A model generated the notes under the pieces. That model had not been told where the DNA came from and searched no databases. It saw nothing but the letters and a program-made list of their open reading frames with translations. A stretch of 64,000 nucleotides of DNA from the NCBI GenBank assembly GCA_021740645.1, contig JAIOZL010000023.1, forward strand, positions 1-64,000, given 5' to 3'. The stretch comes from Bacteroidales bacterium (lineage in GTDB: Bacteria; Bacteroidota; Bacteroidia; Bacteroidales; JAADJA01). Positions 8,072 to 18,100 of the stretch are shown piece after piece; within the stretch, counting starts at the first letter, position 1, and each line of letters opens with the position of its first letter. The position numbers were made by a program, and so were the translations under genes.

Positions 8072-10553
8072 TAACTTTTTCGATCGAAAGTGTTTCTCCA
8101 TTTTTGTCCAGGAGATGTAAATAATATATTCCGGGTTTTAATTCGGGGAGCTTGTTCAACCGAACTTTATCGGCCCACATAATGTGTTTGCCGTCAGCAT
8201 CAAATAATCGGAAGTCATCTACTAATTCAATCGGGCCTTTTAAACTTAAAGATTTATTAAAAGGATTGGGGAAGACCATAAATTGAGGCTTCTGTTTTTT
8301 TAATTCTGATGTACGTGTAACCAGGTCATCCATATTCAGGCGATACATCGAAACGCCATACGTTCCTGCTACCAGTGTCCGGCTGGGATTATGCATTTTC
8401 ATTGCCATCACTGGCACGCCAAATATTCCTTCATTTATACTATGCCAGTTATCACCTCCATTGTTGGTAAAAAACACACCCGCATCTGTACCCACATATA
8501 GGTATCCTGGATTTTCAGGATCTATAATAATATCATTTACTGGCAATCCGGGCAGGTCACTACTAATTGAATTCCAGGTTGTACCCTGATCCGTTGATTT
8601 ATAGACGTGGGCCAGGGGCTCATCCCACCTGAAGCCTGAAACGGTGGTATAAATAGTATTTTCATCAAAAGGATCGCATGCTACCCGCGTAACCCACCTG
8701 TCAGGCAATCCATCAGTAATATCTGTCCAGCTTCCGCCACCATTTGTGGAGATGTGGACAAGGCCATCTCCAGTTCCCGCTAATACTATATCTGTATTCA
8801 GGTTTGATATGGCTATGGTTGTAACGGTATGGAAATACTGATCAATTCCTTTGGTAATATCTCCACTTACATCCGTCCAGGAGTTTCCACCATTAAGGGA
8901 TTTCCATACCCGGTAAGTACCAAAATAGAGGATATTTGGGTTTTCAGGGTCCATGGCAATAGGGGCCGACCAGTTTACCCTATCGTCAGACCATATCCAT
9001 CCAATATAATCCATATTATTACCCCCATCCGTTGATTTGTATAAGTTACCCCACTGGTATTCTGCATAAATCACATTGGGATTGGAATAGTCGATTAAGC
9101 AAAACATGCCATCTCCTCCAAGAATTGGATACCAGTCATCCGTATTTCCGGTATTGGTAATTACAGTATTATTATCCTGGGTTCCACCAATAAGACGCTC
9201 CGGATTTTGATAATCAATATCAATGGCGTAAAACTGGGTAAACGGAAGGTTATTGATCTTCGACCAGTTTCCACCATTATTGGTACTTTGATAAAGCCCA
9301 CCATCATTCCCCAGTAAAATCCGGTTATTTACCTGGTCGAAAAACATGGCATGATGGTCTACATGTACTCCCCAGCCTACAGCCTCTGACCATGAGGAAC
9401 CCCCGTTATTCGTTTTAAACATCTCTACACCCATAATGTAAACGTTATCCTCATCCGAAGGATTTACCCGAACCTGTCCGAAATACCAACCAAAATTGCT
9501 GTTCATCCCGGTAAGGGAACCAGTATTTGTAGCAGACCATGAGTCTCCCCCGTTGATCGTTTTATAAACTTCAACTTCCGAAAATGGCATGTCATAATAA
9601 GCATATAATACCTCCGGATTAGATTGAGATATTGCAAGCCCTACCCTCCCTGCATCTTCAGTATAGGGTAGTCCATTGGTCATTTCGTTCCAGGTATCAC
9701 CCCCATCAGTGGTTTTCCAGACACTGGTACCCAGGCCAAAAGAATTCCTGTACCTGAGCCCGCGCATCCTCTCCCACATGCCAGCATAAAGAATATTGGG
9801 ATCAGTGGGATGCTGAACCAGATCGATAGCTGATGTGGAATCATTCACAAACAGTACATTTTCCCAGGAGGATCCTCCATCAAGGCTTCTGTAGACTCCT
9901 CTTTCGGGATCGGGTGTGAATAAATTGCCACAGGCAGCTGCAAATATTTTTTGAGGATTGTTATAATCCACTATTATACGCCCGATATAGGCCGACTGCT
10001 CCAGGCCTGAATATTCCCAGCTTACTCCAGCATCCACCGACTTATAAATTCCGTCACCCCGGAAACTATAACTGGAAGAATTGGCCTCCCCGGTGCCCGC
10101 ATAAATTACATTTTCATTATTGGGATCAATGGCAATATCTCCAATGGAAATAAAATTAACACCGTTAAAAGAATATTCCCAGGAAGAGCCATTGTTTGTC
10201 GACTTCCATATTCCGCCCGTGCTTGCACCCAGATAAATGGTATTAGGCGAATCAGGGTGCATTTCGATATCCGTAATACGCCCTCCGATATTTTCAGGCC
10301 CAGCAAATTCCCACTGATAATCAAATAATTTATTTTTGGATTGAAAAGAACCTGCCTCACGATACGCTTTTAAATATGCCTCTTCCTTTATTTCATCGTA
10401 AGGATACATCCGTTGATGAGCCATATACTCACCAGGTGAAAGAACAGGGTGGTTTTTTTTCTCTGCCACATTATTACTTTTTATAACAAGCAGGAAGAAA
10501 CCCAGAGCAAGAATAACAAAACTAAAAATCCAAAAGTAAACTGATCTTCTCAT
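8061..10553 (-). CDS. BNR/sortilin-like beta-propeller T9SS cargo protein
   Basis: An 830-residue secreted protein. The N-terminal hydrophobic segment (FWIFSFVILALGFFLLVI) is a signal peptide or anchor. From about residue 85 to 740 there are many BNR/Asp-box-like repeats of the type S-x-D-x-G-x-x-W (KSTNNGSSWE, KTTDGGDTWNE, KSLNGGNSWTD), as in sialidase/VPS10/sortilin propellers. The final ~80 residues (FMVFPNPFNKSLSLKGPIE to SIEKVIKK) are a T9SS sorting tail. The typical glycosidase catalytic set is not evident, so it more likely binds or processes surface polymers. Upstream it is divergent from the aldolase gene. Confidence 0.82.
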   Translation of the reverse strand: MRRSVYFWIFSFVILALGFFLLVIKSNNVAEKKNHPVLSPGEYMAHQRMYPYDEIKEEAYLKAYREAGSFQSKNKLFDYQWEFAGPENIGGRITDIEMHPDSPNTIYLGASTGGIWKSTNNGSSWEYSFNGVNFISIGDIAIDPNNENVIYAGTGEANSSSYSFRGDGIYKSVDAGVSWEYSGLEQSAYIGRIIVDYNNPQKIFAAACGNLFTPDPERGVYRSLDGGSSWENVLFVNDSTSAIDLVQHPTDPNILYAGMWERMRGLRYRNSFGLGTSVWKTTDGGDTWNEMTNGLPYTEDAGRVGLAISQSNPEVLYAYYDMPFSEVEVYKTINGGDSWSATNTGSLTGMNSNFGWYFGQVRVNPSDEDNVYIMGVEMFKTNNGGSSWSEAVGWGVHVDHHAMFFDQVNNRILLGNDGGLYQSTNNGGNWSKINNLPFTQFYAIDIDYQNPERLIGGTQDNNTVITNTGNTDDWYPILGGDGMFCLIDYSNPNVIYAEYQWGNLYKSTDGGNNMDYIGWIWSDDRVNWSAPIAMDPENPNILYFGTYRVWKSLNGGNSWTDVSGDITKGIDQYFHTVTTIAISNLNTDIVLAGTGDGLVHISTNGGGSWTDITDGLPDRWVTRVACDPFDENTIYTTVSGFRWDEPLAHVYKSTDQGTTWNSISSDLPGLPVNDIIIDPENPGYLYVGTDAGVFFTNNGGDNWHSINEGIFGVPVMAMKMHNPSRTLVAGTYGVSMYRLNMDDLVTRTSELKKQKPQFMVFPNPFNKSLSLKGPIELVDDFRLFDADGKHIMWADKVRLNKLPELKPGIYYLHLLDKNGETLSIEKVIKK

Positions 10554-10706
10554 TATAATATGTTTTTATTTAAAAGCAGACAAAGTTAGCCTTTCTGTGG
10601 TTGCTATTCAATTCATATCTTTTTATGTTTACAAAAACTGAAATTTTTAAAAAGTTACAATAGGAACAAATTAAGATAAATTTAAGCTCTTTCATTTCAA
10701 ATTAAG

Positions 10707-10714
10707 TAAATTTG
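10707..10714 (+). promoter_or_regulatory. Bacteroidota -7 promoter element (TAAATTTG)
   Basis: Exact TAnnTTTG match 40 bp upstream of the preferred aldolase ATG at 10754. It overlaps an alternative TTG codon at 10712, which argues against that upstream start. Confidence 0.5.
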
Positions 10715-10753
10715 CAACATTCAAAATTTGTAAACATCTTAAAAAATATATCC

Positions 10754-11833
10754 ATGTCTGAGAAACTATTTGATCACATAAAACCCGGAGTAGTAACGGG
10801 TGACGAAGTACAGAAAGTATTTACTATTGCCAAGGAAAATCATTACGCATTGCCCGCAGTTAACGTGGTAGGCTCTAACTCCGTAAATGCAGTGCTTGAA
10901 GCCGCAAAAGTAGTTAACTCACCCGTAATCATTCAATTTTCCAATGGTGGTGCGTCCTTTTATGCTGGTAAAGGATTATCGAATGAAAATGAGCAAGCTG
11001 CTATTGTTGGAGCCGTAATTGGTGCCAAACATATTCATCATCTGGCTGAACTTTATGGTGTAGCGGTCATTATTCATACCGACCACGCTGCCAAAAAATT
11101 ATTACCATGGATTGACGGATTGCTGGATGCCGGTGAAAAACATTACAAACGTTATGGCAAACCATTATTTAGTTCCCACATGCTGGACCTCTCAGAAGAA
11201 CCTATTGAAGAAAACATAACAACCTGTAAGGAATATTTTAAAAGGATGAGCAAAATGGGGATGACCCTCGAAATTGAATTGGGAGTGACCGGAGGGGAAG
11301 AAGATGGCGTGGATAATACTGATATTGATAGCTCGAAACTTTATACCCAGCCTGAAGAAGTAGCCTATGCCTATGAACAGTTATCGGCTATAAACGAAAA
11401 CTTTACAGTTGCAGCGGCTTTTGGTAATGTACATGGCGTATACAAACCAGGTAATGTTAAACTTCAGCCAGTTATTCTGAAAAATTCTCAGGAATACATT
11501 CAATCGAAATACAATACTGCCGAAAAACCGGTGAACTTTGTATTCCATGGTGGCTCCGGTTCAAGTCATGCGGAAATCAGGGAGGCTATCTCTTATGGTG
11601 TAATTAAAATGAATATTGATACCGATACCCAATGGGCCATGTGGAATGGCGTGCGTGAGTATGAAGCGAAAAATCACGATTACCTGCAGGGACAAATCGG
11701 GAATCCCGACGGGGAGGATAAACCCAATAAAAAGTACTACGATCCACGTAAATGGTTAAGGGAAGGTGAATTGGGCTTGATTGCAAGGTTAAAAATAGCT
11801 TTCGAAGATTTAAACAACATTAACCGTTCCTAA
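10754..11833 (+). CDS. fbaA: Class II fructose-bisphosphate aldolase
   Basis: Catalyses the zinc-dependent interconversion of fructose 1,6-bisphosphate with dihydroxyacetone phosphate and glyceraldehyde 3-phosphate in glycolysis and gluconeogenesis. From ATG 10754 the product is 359 residues, the same length as E. coli FbaA, and starts MSEKLFDHIKPGVVTGDEVQ like the family. Metal and substrate motifs are present: IHTDHAAKK (Zn His), LEIELGVTGGEEDGVDN, FGNVHGVY and FHGGSGS. An in-frame TTG at 10712 would add 14 residues but lies on the -7 element, so I prefer the ATG. It is a single-gene unit: divergent gene on the left, fasciclin gene 173 bp to the right. Confidence 0.96.
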   Translation: MSEKLFDHIKPGVVTGDEVQKVFTIAKENHYALPAVNVVGSNSVNAVLEAAKVVNSPVIIQFSNGGASFYAGKGLSNENEQAAIVGAVIGAKHIHHLAELYGVAVIIHTDHAAKKLLPWIDGLLDAGEKHYKRYGKPLFSSHMLDLSEEPIEENITTCKEYFKRMSKMGMTLEIELGVTGGEEDGVDNTDIDSSKLYTQPEEVAYAYEQLSAINENFTVAAAFGNVHGVYKPGNVKLQPVILKNSQEYIQSKYNTAEKPVNFVFHGGSGSSHAEIREAISYGVIKMNIDTDTQWAMWNGVREYEAKNHDYLQGQIGNPDGEDKPNKKYYDPRKWLREGELGLIARLKIAFEDLNNINRS

Positions 11834-11906
11834 AAAAAAGAAAAAAAGAAATTTTTTTCCTTCCTAATGCATTGATTTTTAGTATATAAAATCAATATTT
11901 ATATTT

Positions 11907-11990
11907 TTTGTTTAATTTATTTTATATTTTATTAAACAAATAAGATTATAAGACGTTTGTTTAATATATTCAAAATAATGTTAAACAAAC
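11907..11990. promoter_or_regulatory. Four alternating TTTGTTTAA half-sites (two inverted repeats)
   Basis: TTTGTTTAAT (11907-11916) faces ATTAAACAAA (11931-11940), and GTTTGTTTAA (11955-11964) faces TTAAACAAAC (11981-11990). The two inverted repeats have similar geometry and the last arm ends 16 bp before the ATG of the fasciclin lipoprotein. This looks like a tandem dimer binding site, possibly for a MerR-type regulator, but the regulator is not in the window. Confidence 0.5.
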
Positions 11991-12006
11991 TTTAAAATTT
12001 TATATC

Positions 12007-13011
12007 ATGAAATCAAATCGCATTTTTTCAATTTTAACTCTTGCAGTAGCAGGAATGTTTTTTTTCTCCTCTTGTTCGAAAGATGAAACCACGGACCCTA
12101 TGGTTAACACCAGAGGACAAAAAAGTATCGTAGAGATCGCTTCGTCTTCAAATAATTTTAACACACTGGTTGCAGCATTAGCCAAGGCAGATCTGGTTTC
12201 CGCACTGGAAGGTGACGGTCCCTTTACTGTTTTTGCCCCAACTGATGATGCCTTCAACCAATTATTCAGCGATTTAGGCGTTAACGGTATCGAAGATCTT
12301 TCAGCCGAAGCATTAACTCCCATTTTACTTAATCATGTTGTAGCAGGCCAAGCTTCATCTTATGAATTAAATAGTGGCTATGTAGCTACACTAAACACTT
12401 TTACTCCCGACAAAATGGGCGCTGATGTTTATCTAGAAGTGAATGGACAAAAGTCGCTCACAAGGGGTATTGATGCTCAAACCGGAGAAATTCGCCAGAA
12501 AGTATCTCAAAGTGTCATGATCAATGGAATGATCAATGTAGTAATTGCTGACATCATGGCAAGCAATGGTGTAATTCACCAGATTGATGAAATAATTCTT
12601 CCTTCTACTGTTGTAGACTTCGCTATTTCAAATCCTAACTTCAGTATATTGGTTGAGGCAGTTGTAAAAGCAGACCTGGTTGATGCACTAAACGCAGAAG
12701 GCCCTTACACGGTATTTGCTCCAACTAATGCAGCTTTTGAAAAACTTTTTTCAGCATTAAATGTAACCGGTATTCAGGATTTGACAGCAGAAACCTTAAA
12801 ACCAATCCTTCTTTATCATGTATTAGGAGATAATGTAATGGCCAGTGAAGTTGCCAAAGGAAGTGTTCCTACGCTTAATACCAATGCAAATATTGAGATA
12901 GATATTATTGACGGCCAAGTAATACTTAATGGAAATTCAGCGGTAGTTGCCACTGATATACAAGGAGTAAATGGAATTATTCACGTGATTGACACAGTTT
13001 TAATTCCATAA
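12007..13011 (+). CDS. Fasciclin (FAS1) two-domain lipoprotein
   Basis: A 334-residue lipoprotein. The signal peptide ends in the lipobox FFSSC, so Cys23 is likely acylated and the protein sits on the outer membrane or surface. Two FAS1 domains follow (about 38-200 and 205-334). Each has the H1 and H2 type motifs: GPFTVFAPTDDAFNQL and GPYTVFAPTNAAFEKL, then LLNHVVAG/LLYHVLG and GVIHQIDEIILP/GIIHVIDTVLIP. FAS1 domains mediate adhesion or ligand binding. The gene is followed by a strong terminator and preceded by a double inverted repeat, which suggests a dedicated, regulated single-gene transcript. Confidence 0.9.
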   Translation: MKSNRIFSILTLAVAGMFFFSSCSKDETTDPMVNTRGQKSIVEIASSSNNFNTLVAALAKADLVSALEGDGPFTVFAPTDDAFNQLFSDLGVNGIEDLSAEALTPILLNHVVAGQASSYELNSGYVATLNTFTPDKMGADVYLEVNGQKSLTRGIDAQTGEIRQKVSQSVMINGMINVVIADIMASNGVIHQIDEIILPSTVVDFAISNPNFSILVEAVVKADLVDALNAEGPYTVFAPTNAAFEKLFSALNVTGIQDLTAETLKPILLYHVLGDNVMASEVAKGSVPTLNTNANIEIDIIDGQVILNGNSAVVATDIQGVNGIIHVIDTVLIP

Positions 13012-13037
13012 TTTATCAGTTGACTACCATTAAATTG

Positions 13038-13067
13038 ACCGTCACCTAAAAGGTGACGGTTTTTTTA
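13038..13067 (+). terminator. Rho-independent terminator after the fasciclin gene
   Basis: Perfect 10-bp stem ACCGTCACCT / AGGTGACGGT with a 3-base loop (AAA), followed at once by a T-run. It lies 27 bp after the fasciclin stop codon. Confidence 0.9.
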
Positions 13068-13099
13068 TACCCTCACGTTTTTTTTTTGGGCTTAATTTA

Positions 13100-13107
13100 T
13101 ACCTTTG
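13100..13107 (+). promoter_or_regulatory. Bacteroidota -7 promoter element (TACCTTTG)
   Basis: TAnnTTTG match whose end is 8 bp before the ATG at 13116. It would give a nearly leaderless transcript for the membrane glycosyltransferase gene. Confidence 0.45.
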
Positions 13108-13115
13108 TGGTGGCG

Positions 13116-14930
13116 ATGAAAAAACCGGTATATACTTTTGTACTTTTTGCCGTAGTGTTTGTCTACCTTGTTCTGCGGGCCATTTACGTACCTTTGCTGC
13201 ATGATGAAATAGCTACTTTCTTCAGGTTTGTTCATGTGGGTAAATTTATCCCCTATTACTGCGAATGGTCTACAAATAATCATTTCCTGAATTCGCTTCT
13301 GACTTACTTAAGTTACAAACTTCTGGGAGATTCTGCCTTTGCACAACGCTTACCCAACCTTTTATTTATCCCGGTTTTCTTTTGTTTCGTTTACAAGATA
13401 TCTCTCGAAATCAAGTCGGTGTTACTGCGCTTTATTTTTATCCTTCTCCTTTTATCCTTCCACAATTTCATCGATTTTTTCAGTCTTTCAAGGGGATACG
13501 GCATTTCACTTGCCCTGCTTGCAGGAGGAATTTATTATACCATGAAAGCATTAAGGGACAACTATTCCCTGGATTATTTCAAGGCCATAATACTAAGCCT
13601 TTTATCAGTGTCCGCTATCCTGATAATGGTGAATTCCTTTATTATAATTATTGGGATCCTACTGATTAACGCGCTGGTAAAAAACCAGGGGACAATCCGA
13701 ATTTGGTGGAAACAAGTGACGATCCTGGTTATGTTGGGAATCGGGCCTGTCATCTTTGTGGTAATCTACCTTATGGATATGAATAATGTGGGAAGGCTTG
13801 ACTATGGCGGCATGGAAGGCTTTTGGCAGGTTTCGGTGATGAACCTAACGGATTTGTTGGTCGGGACCTATTCTGCCTATCTGAATGTGCTGGTGGCCGG
13901 ACTATTTGGACTAATCCTTCTGCTTTTTATATTTTTTACTTTCAGAAATAAAAAAATTGAATTAACAAGCCTTATCCTTAAACCCCGATGGATATTTTTC
14001 TATTTACTAACCGGCAATATCATTGGGTTTGTGTTAGAAAACAAATTATTTGGCATCCTTTATCCTGAAGAAAGGACCTCCATCCAATTTATACTCTTCT
14101 TCTTAGGAGCCTTGATCTTCTTTTTAGATGAAATTCCGGAACAGTTTAAAAAATACCGATATATCCCTATAATTCCATTTATTTTACTTCCTGTTCATTT
14201 TATATTATCATTGAACCTTAGTTTTTCTAAAGTGGATACCCACAATTTTAATATTCCGGATAGTTTTTATGAAACGGTAAAATCGTATCAGAAACCGGGA
14301 GATTTTCCTCCTACTGTTCAGGCATACCAGCTGAGAATTATGCGGTGGAATTACCATAATTTTACTAAAAAGGGCGAACAAAGTGTAATCCATTTTTCAG
14401 GCTATCCTTCCCTTGATGGTGATTTTCAAATTGTGCAGGTTGATGAATTTCCTGCCTGGACAGATTACTATGAAATACTGGATACCGAAAAACTTTCAGG
14501 AGCCGTATTGATGAAACGCAAACATTTCCTTAAAAAGATTCCCTTGGCCAAAATGGATACAATAAGTACCCCAGTGGTTTCAGATGAATTCATTGGACTG
14601 GGTAAGGGAAGTGTAGATACACTGGGCGGCACTTCTTTGTACTTCGGATTCAGGATGTGTATTGTATCTGATGCCAGGCCATTTCATGCATGGATAGTAG
14701 TAGAGGTCCTTGATGATCAAAACAATATCGTAAGGTATGAGTATCTCCCCTTCGACTGGTACCGCACAAGATGGACCCAAGGAGATGAGCCATTTGTGAA
14801 TGGGTTATTGGTTCAGGGGATACCTCAGAATTCATCAATTTACCGGGCGTATATATGGAATATTTACAATGCTACTTTCCGGATTAATGAAAGCAATCTT
14901 GAAATTTTTAAGTTGGAAAGGGATTACTAA
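13116..14930 (+). CDS. GT-C type integral membrane glycosyltransferase (PMT/ArnT-like)
   Basis: A 604-residue polytopic membrane protein. The first ~400 residues hold about ten hydrophobic helices. A DE pair after the first helix (VPLLHDEIATFF) is the usual metal/substrate motif of GT-C transferases that use polyprenyl-phosphate sugars. The last ~200 residues are polar, beta-rich and presumably periplasmic. I place the start at ATG 13116 rather than the in-frame GTG at 13053, because the latter lies inside the fasciclin terminator. It is probably involved in surface glycan or glycoprotein assembly. Acceptor and donor are unknown. Confidence 0.68.
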   Translation: MKKPVYTFVLFAVVFVYLVLRAIYVPLLHDEIATFFRFVHVGKFIPYYCEWSTNNHFLNSLLTYLSYKLLGDSAFAQRLPNLLFIPVFFCFVYKISLEIKSVLLRFIFILLLLSFHNFIDFFSLSRGYGISLALLAGGIYYTMKALRDNYSLDYFKAIILSLLSVSAILIMVNSFIIIIGILLINALVKNQGTIRIWWKQVTILVMLGIGPVIFVVIYLMDMNNVGRLDYGGMEGFWQVSVMNLTDLLVGTYSAYLNVLVAGLFGLILLLFIFFTFRNKKIELTSLILKPRWIFFYLLTGNIIGFVLENKLFGILYPEERTSIQFILFFLGALIFFLDEIPEQFKKYRYIPIIPFILLPVHFILSLNLSFSKVDTHNFNIPDSFYETVKSYQKPGDFPPTVQAYQLRIMRWNYHNFTKKGEQSVIHFSGYPSLDGDFQIVQVDEFPAWTDYYEILDTEKLSGAVLMKRKHFLKKIPLAKMDTISTPVVSDEFIGLGKGSVDTLGGTSLYFGFRMCIVSDARPFHAWIVVEVLDDQNNIVRYEYLPFDWYRTRWTQGDEPFVNGLLVQGIPQNSSIYRAYIWNIYNATFRINESNLEIFKLERDY

Positions 14931-15100
14931 ATTATCCTAAATTTGAACTGGGCGTTTAAAGTCACCTTCATTTTGAAATATAAATTAAGCACCAGGTTCA
15001 TTTCTTTAACAAAAACATAAAATTGTTTATAAAAAATAAGGTCTTTCCTGCATTATTCTTGTATTTTTACACGCTTTTTTCGAATAGAAACTTATTACTT

Positions 15101-18100
15101 ATGAAGACATCAATAAAACTTGGATTATTAATTTTACTTTTTAGTACTACCGGACTGGTAGCACAAAATTTAATGGTGAACGGCAACCTCGAAAGTTGGA
15201 CTGGAGGAGTGCCGGACAACTGGACAGTTGTAGAAAACATTTACCAGGAGTCAACAATCGTTCACGGGGGGAGCTCCTCTGCCGGACATATTTCCGATCA
15301 ATTAACAAAGGACTTTCAACAATTAATAACTGGTATTCAGGCCGGATCGACTTATACGATCAGTTATTGGTATTACGACAATGATATTGAGGCCCGGACC
15401 CGGATATGGTCATACTGGATGTCAGGTGGAACTACTTTGCCCGACAATGGTGATGTATTGCGTCCGAGTGAATATTCAACCGATAATCCTTCATGGATCG
15501 AATTTAATCAGGTACTAACTGCACCTGCAGGGGCAGATGGTTTTCGCTTTGAAGTAAGGGTTTATCAACAGGATGGCGTTTATGGCGGTTCTGTTTTTTA
15601 CGATGACTTTCTGTTTTCAGGAGATGTAACAGTAGACCCTGAACCCTCCAATTATCCCACGTCTTTTTCAGCTGCAACAAATGGCGCCTCCATTGAACTT
15701 GGATGGACTGATGCTACAGGCACACAACTACCTGATGCTTATATCATCATGGCAGGAACCAATTCATCTCTCCCTATCCCTGTTGACGGAACACCTGTTC
15801 CGGATGACACAGATCTTTCTGATGGCTCAGGGGCATTAAACATTGCTTATGGGTTAGAATCCGGTTCATTTGGGAACCTTGATCCTAATACAACCTATTA
15901 TTTCACGATTTATCCTTATACCAATGCAGGTACCAATATCGACTTTAAAACCGATGGCACGGCTCCTTCAGCTAATGCCACTACATCCAATATTGCTGTA
16001 ATCGAAGCCGAAAACTTTGATGTTAGCTGGGGCAACTGGACAACGATTAGTGTGATAGGTGCAGAAGTCTGGGACAGGGACAACACCTATGGTATTAACA
16101 ATACACCCTGTGCCCGGATGAGTGGTTTTAACGGAACGGCTTTGGATAATGAAGACTGGTTGATCTCGCCCGGTATGGATTTCGATGATTACGACAATGA
16201 ATCCATGGTATTTTTTAATGCTAAAAATTATGATGGCAATGATCTGGAATGTTTGATTTCCACAGATTACTCAGGAAGCGGTGACCCCAACCTGGCAAAC
16301 TGGACTACATTATCCTTTACCCTTTCAGGAGGGAGCTGGGCATGGACAGAGTCAGGAACCATTGATTTGTCCGCCTATAACGGGATCGTTTATGTGGCTT
16401 TTAAATACACATGTAACACCACAGCCTCTGCCACATGGGAAGTGGATGACATATCTATAATTGGGGAGGAGGATGTAATCGTTGATCCTGAACCGTCGAA
16501 TTATCCCACATCATTTACAGCGACACCCGGAACGTCAAGCATCACCTTAGATTGGACGGATGCTACAGGTACTCAACTACCCGATGCATATATCATTTTT
16601 GCGGGCACAAGTTCATCCTTACCCTCTCCGGTTGACGGAACTCCGGTAAGCAACGACCCCGATCTTTCCGACGGGTCAGGGGCTATGAATATCGCTTATG
16701 GTGCCGAAACCTATACCTTTTCGAACCTGGAGGCAGCAACAACGTATTATTTCTCTATTTATTCTTATACTAACAGCGGATCAAATATTGATTATAAAAC
16801 CAACGGAAGCGCACCTACTGCAACTACAACAACCATTTTACTGCCTGAACCCTCTGCATATCCTACTTCTTTTAATGCCACAGTTATTGGCACACAGATA
16901 AATCTTACATGGATTGATGCCACCGGAAGCCAGCTTCCTGAAAATTATATCCTTTTTGCTGGAATCACACCTTCTCTGCCTGTTCCAGTGGATGGAACAC
17001 CTGTAACAGATGACCCGGACCTGAGTGATGGCTCCGCAGCGGTTAACCTGGCTTATGCTATTGAACAAGCATCTTTTGCCGGCCTTAGTCCTTCAACAAC
17101 ATATTATTTCTCTATTTATCCCTATACCAATGCTGGGGCAAACATCAATTATAAAACCGATGGGACTGCACCTACAACCAATGCATCTACCTCCAATACG
17201 GTACCTGTTGTAATAGAAACAGAAAATTTTGATGTAAGCTGGGGAAACTGGACCGTCATCTCCCTTGAAGGGGAAAATGAATGGGGAAGAGATAATACTT
17301 TTGGTATTGGGAGCACTCCTTGTGCAAGTGTTACTGGTTATATAAGTGGTACAACACCACCGGAATATGAAAATAGTGATGACTGGCTTGTTTCGCCAGC
17401 TTTCAACTTTGATAATTATGAAAACGAAAAAATTGAATTCTTCAATGCATGGAATTATACCGGGCCTGACCTTCAATTTAAAGTTTCAACAGATTATGAT
17501 GGTGGCGGAGATCCATCAACAGCTACGTGGACCTCACTTCCATACACCATGTCACCCGGAAGTTGGACGTGGACATCCAGCGGGGAAATAGACCTATCCG
17601 GATTTAATGGCCAGGCAGTTTATGTAGCTTTTCATTTCACATCTACTACTGCTGCTTCCGCAACCTGGGAAATTGATGATATTACGATCAGTGGCGAAGA
17701 GGAATATGTGGTAGATCCTGAACCCAGTAATTACCCCACAGATTTTTCAGCTACAGGATCAGGAACAAGTGTTATCCTGGGATGGACTGATGCCACCGGA
17801 GCTCAGTTACCTGATAAATATATCATCTTTGCAGGTACCAGCGCATCTTTGCCTGCACCAACTGATGGAACGCCAGTAGCTGATGACCTGGATTTAAGTG
17901 ATGGATCTGGTGCAGTTAATGTTGATTTTGGAGATGAAGAGTTTACTTTCCCGGGTCTTGCTTCTAATCAAACTTATTATTTCAGCATTTATTCCTATAC
18001 TAATTCAGGACTCGATATTGATTATAAAAATGATGGTACAGCACCAACTGCCAACGCTACTACAGGTACTTCCCCTTATATTCTTTACCAGGGGTTTGAT

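Noticed and set aside
13053..13115. Upstream GTG start of the membrane glycosyltransferase
   Set aside because: The codon is in the terminator hairpin of the preceding gene, before the -7 element.
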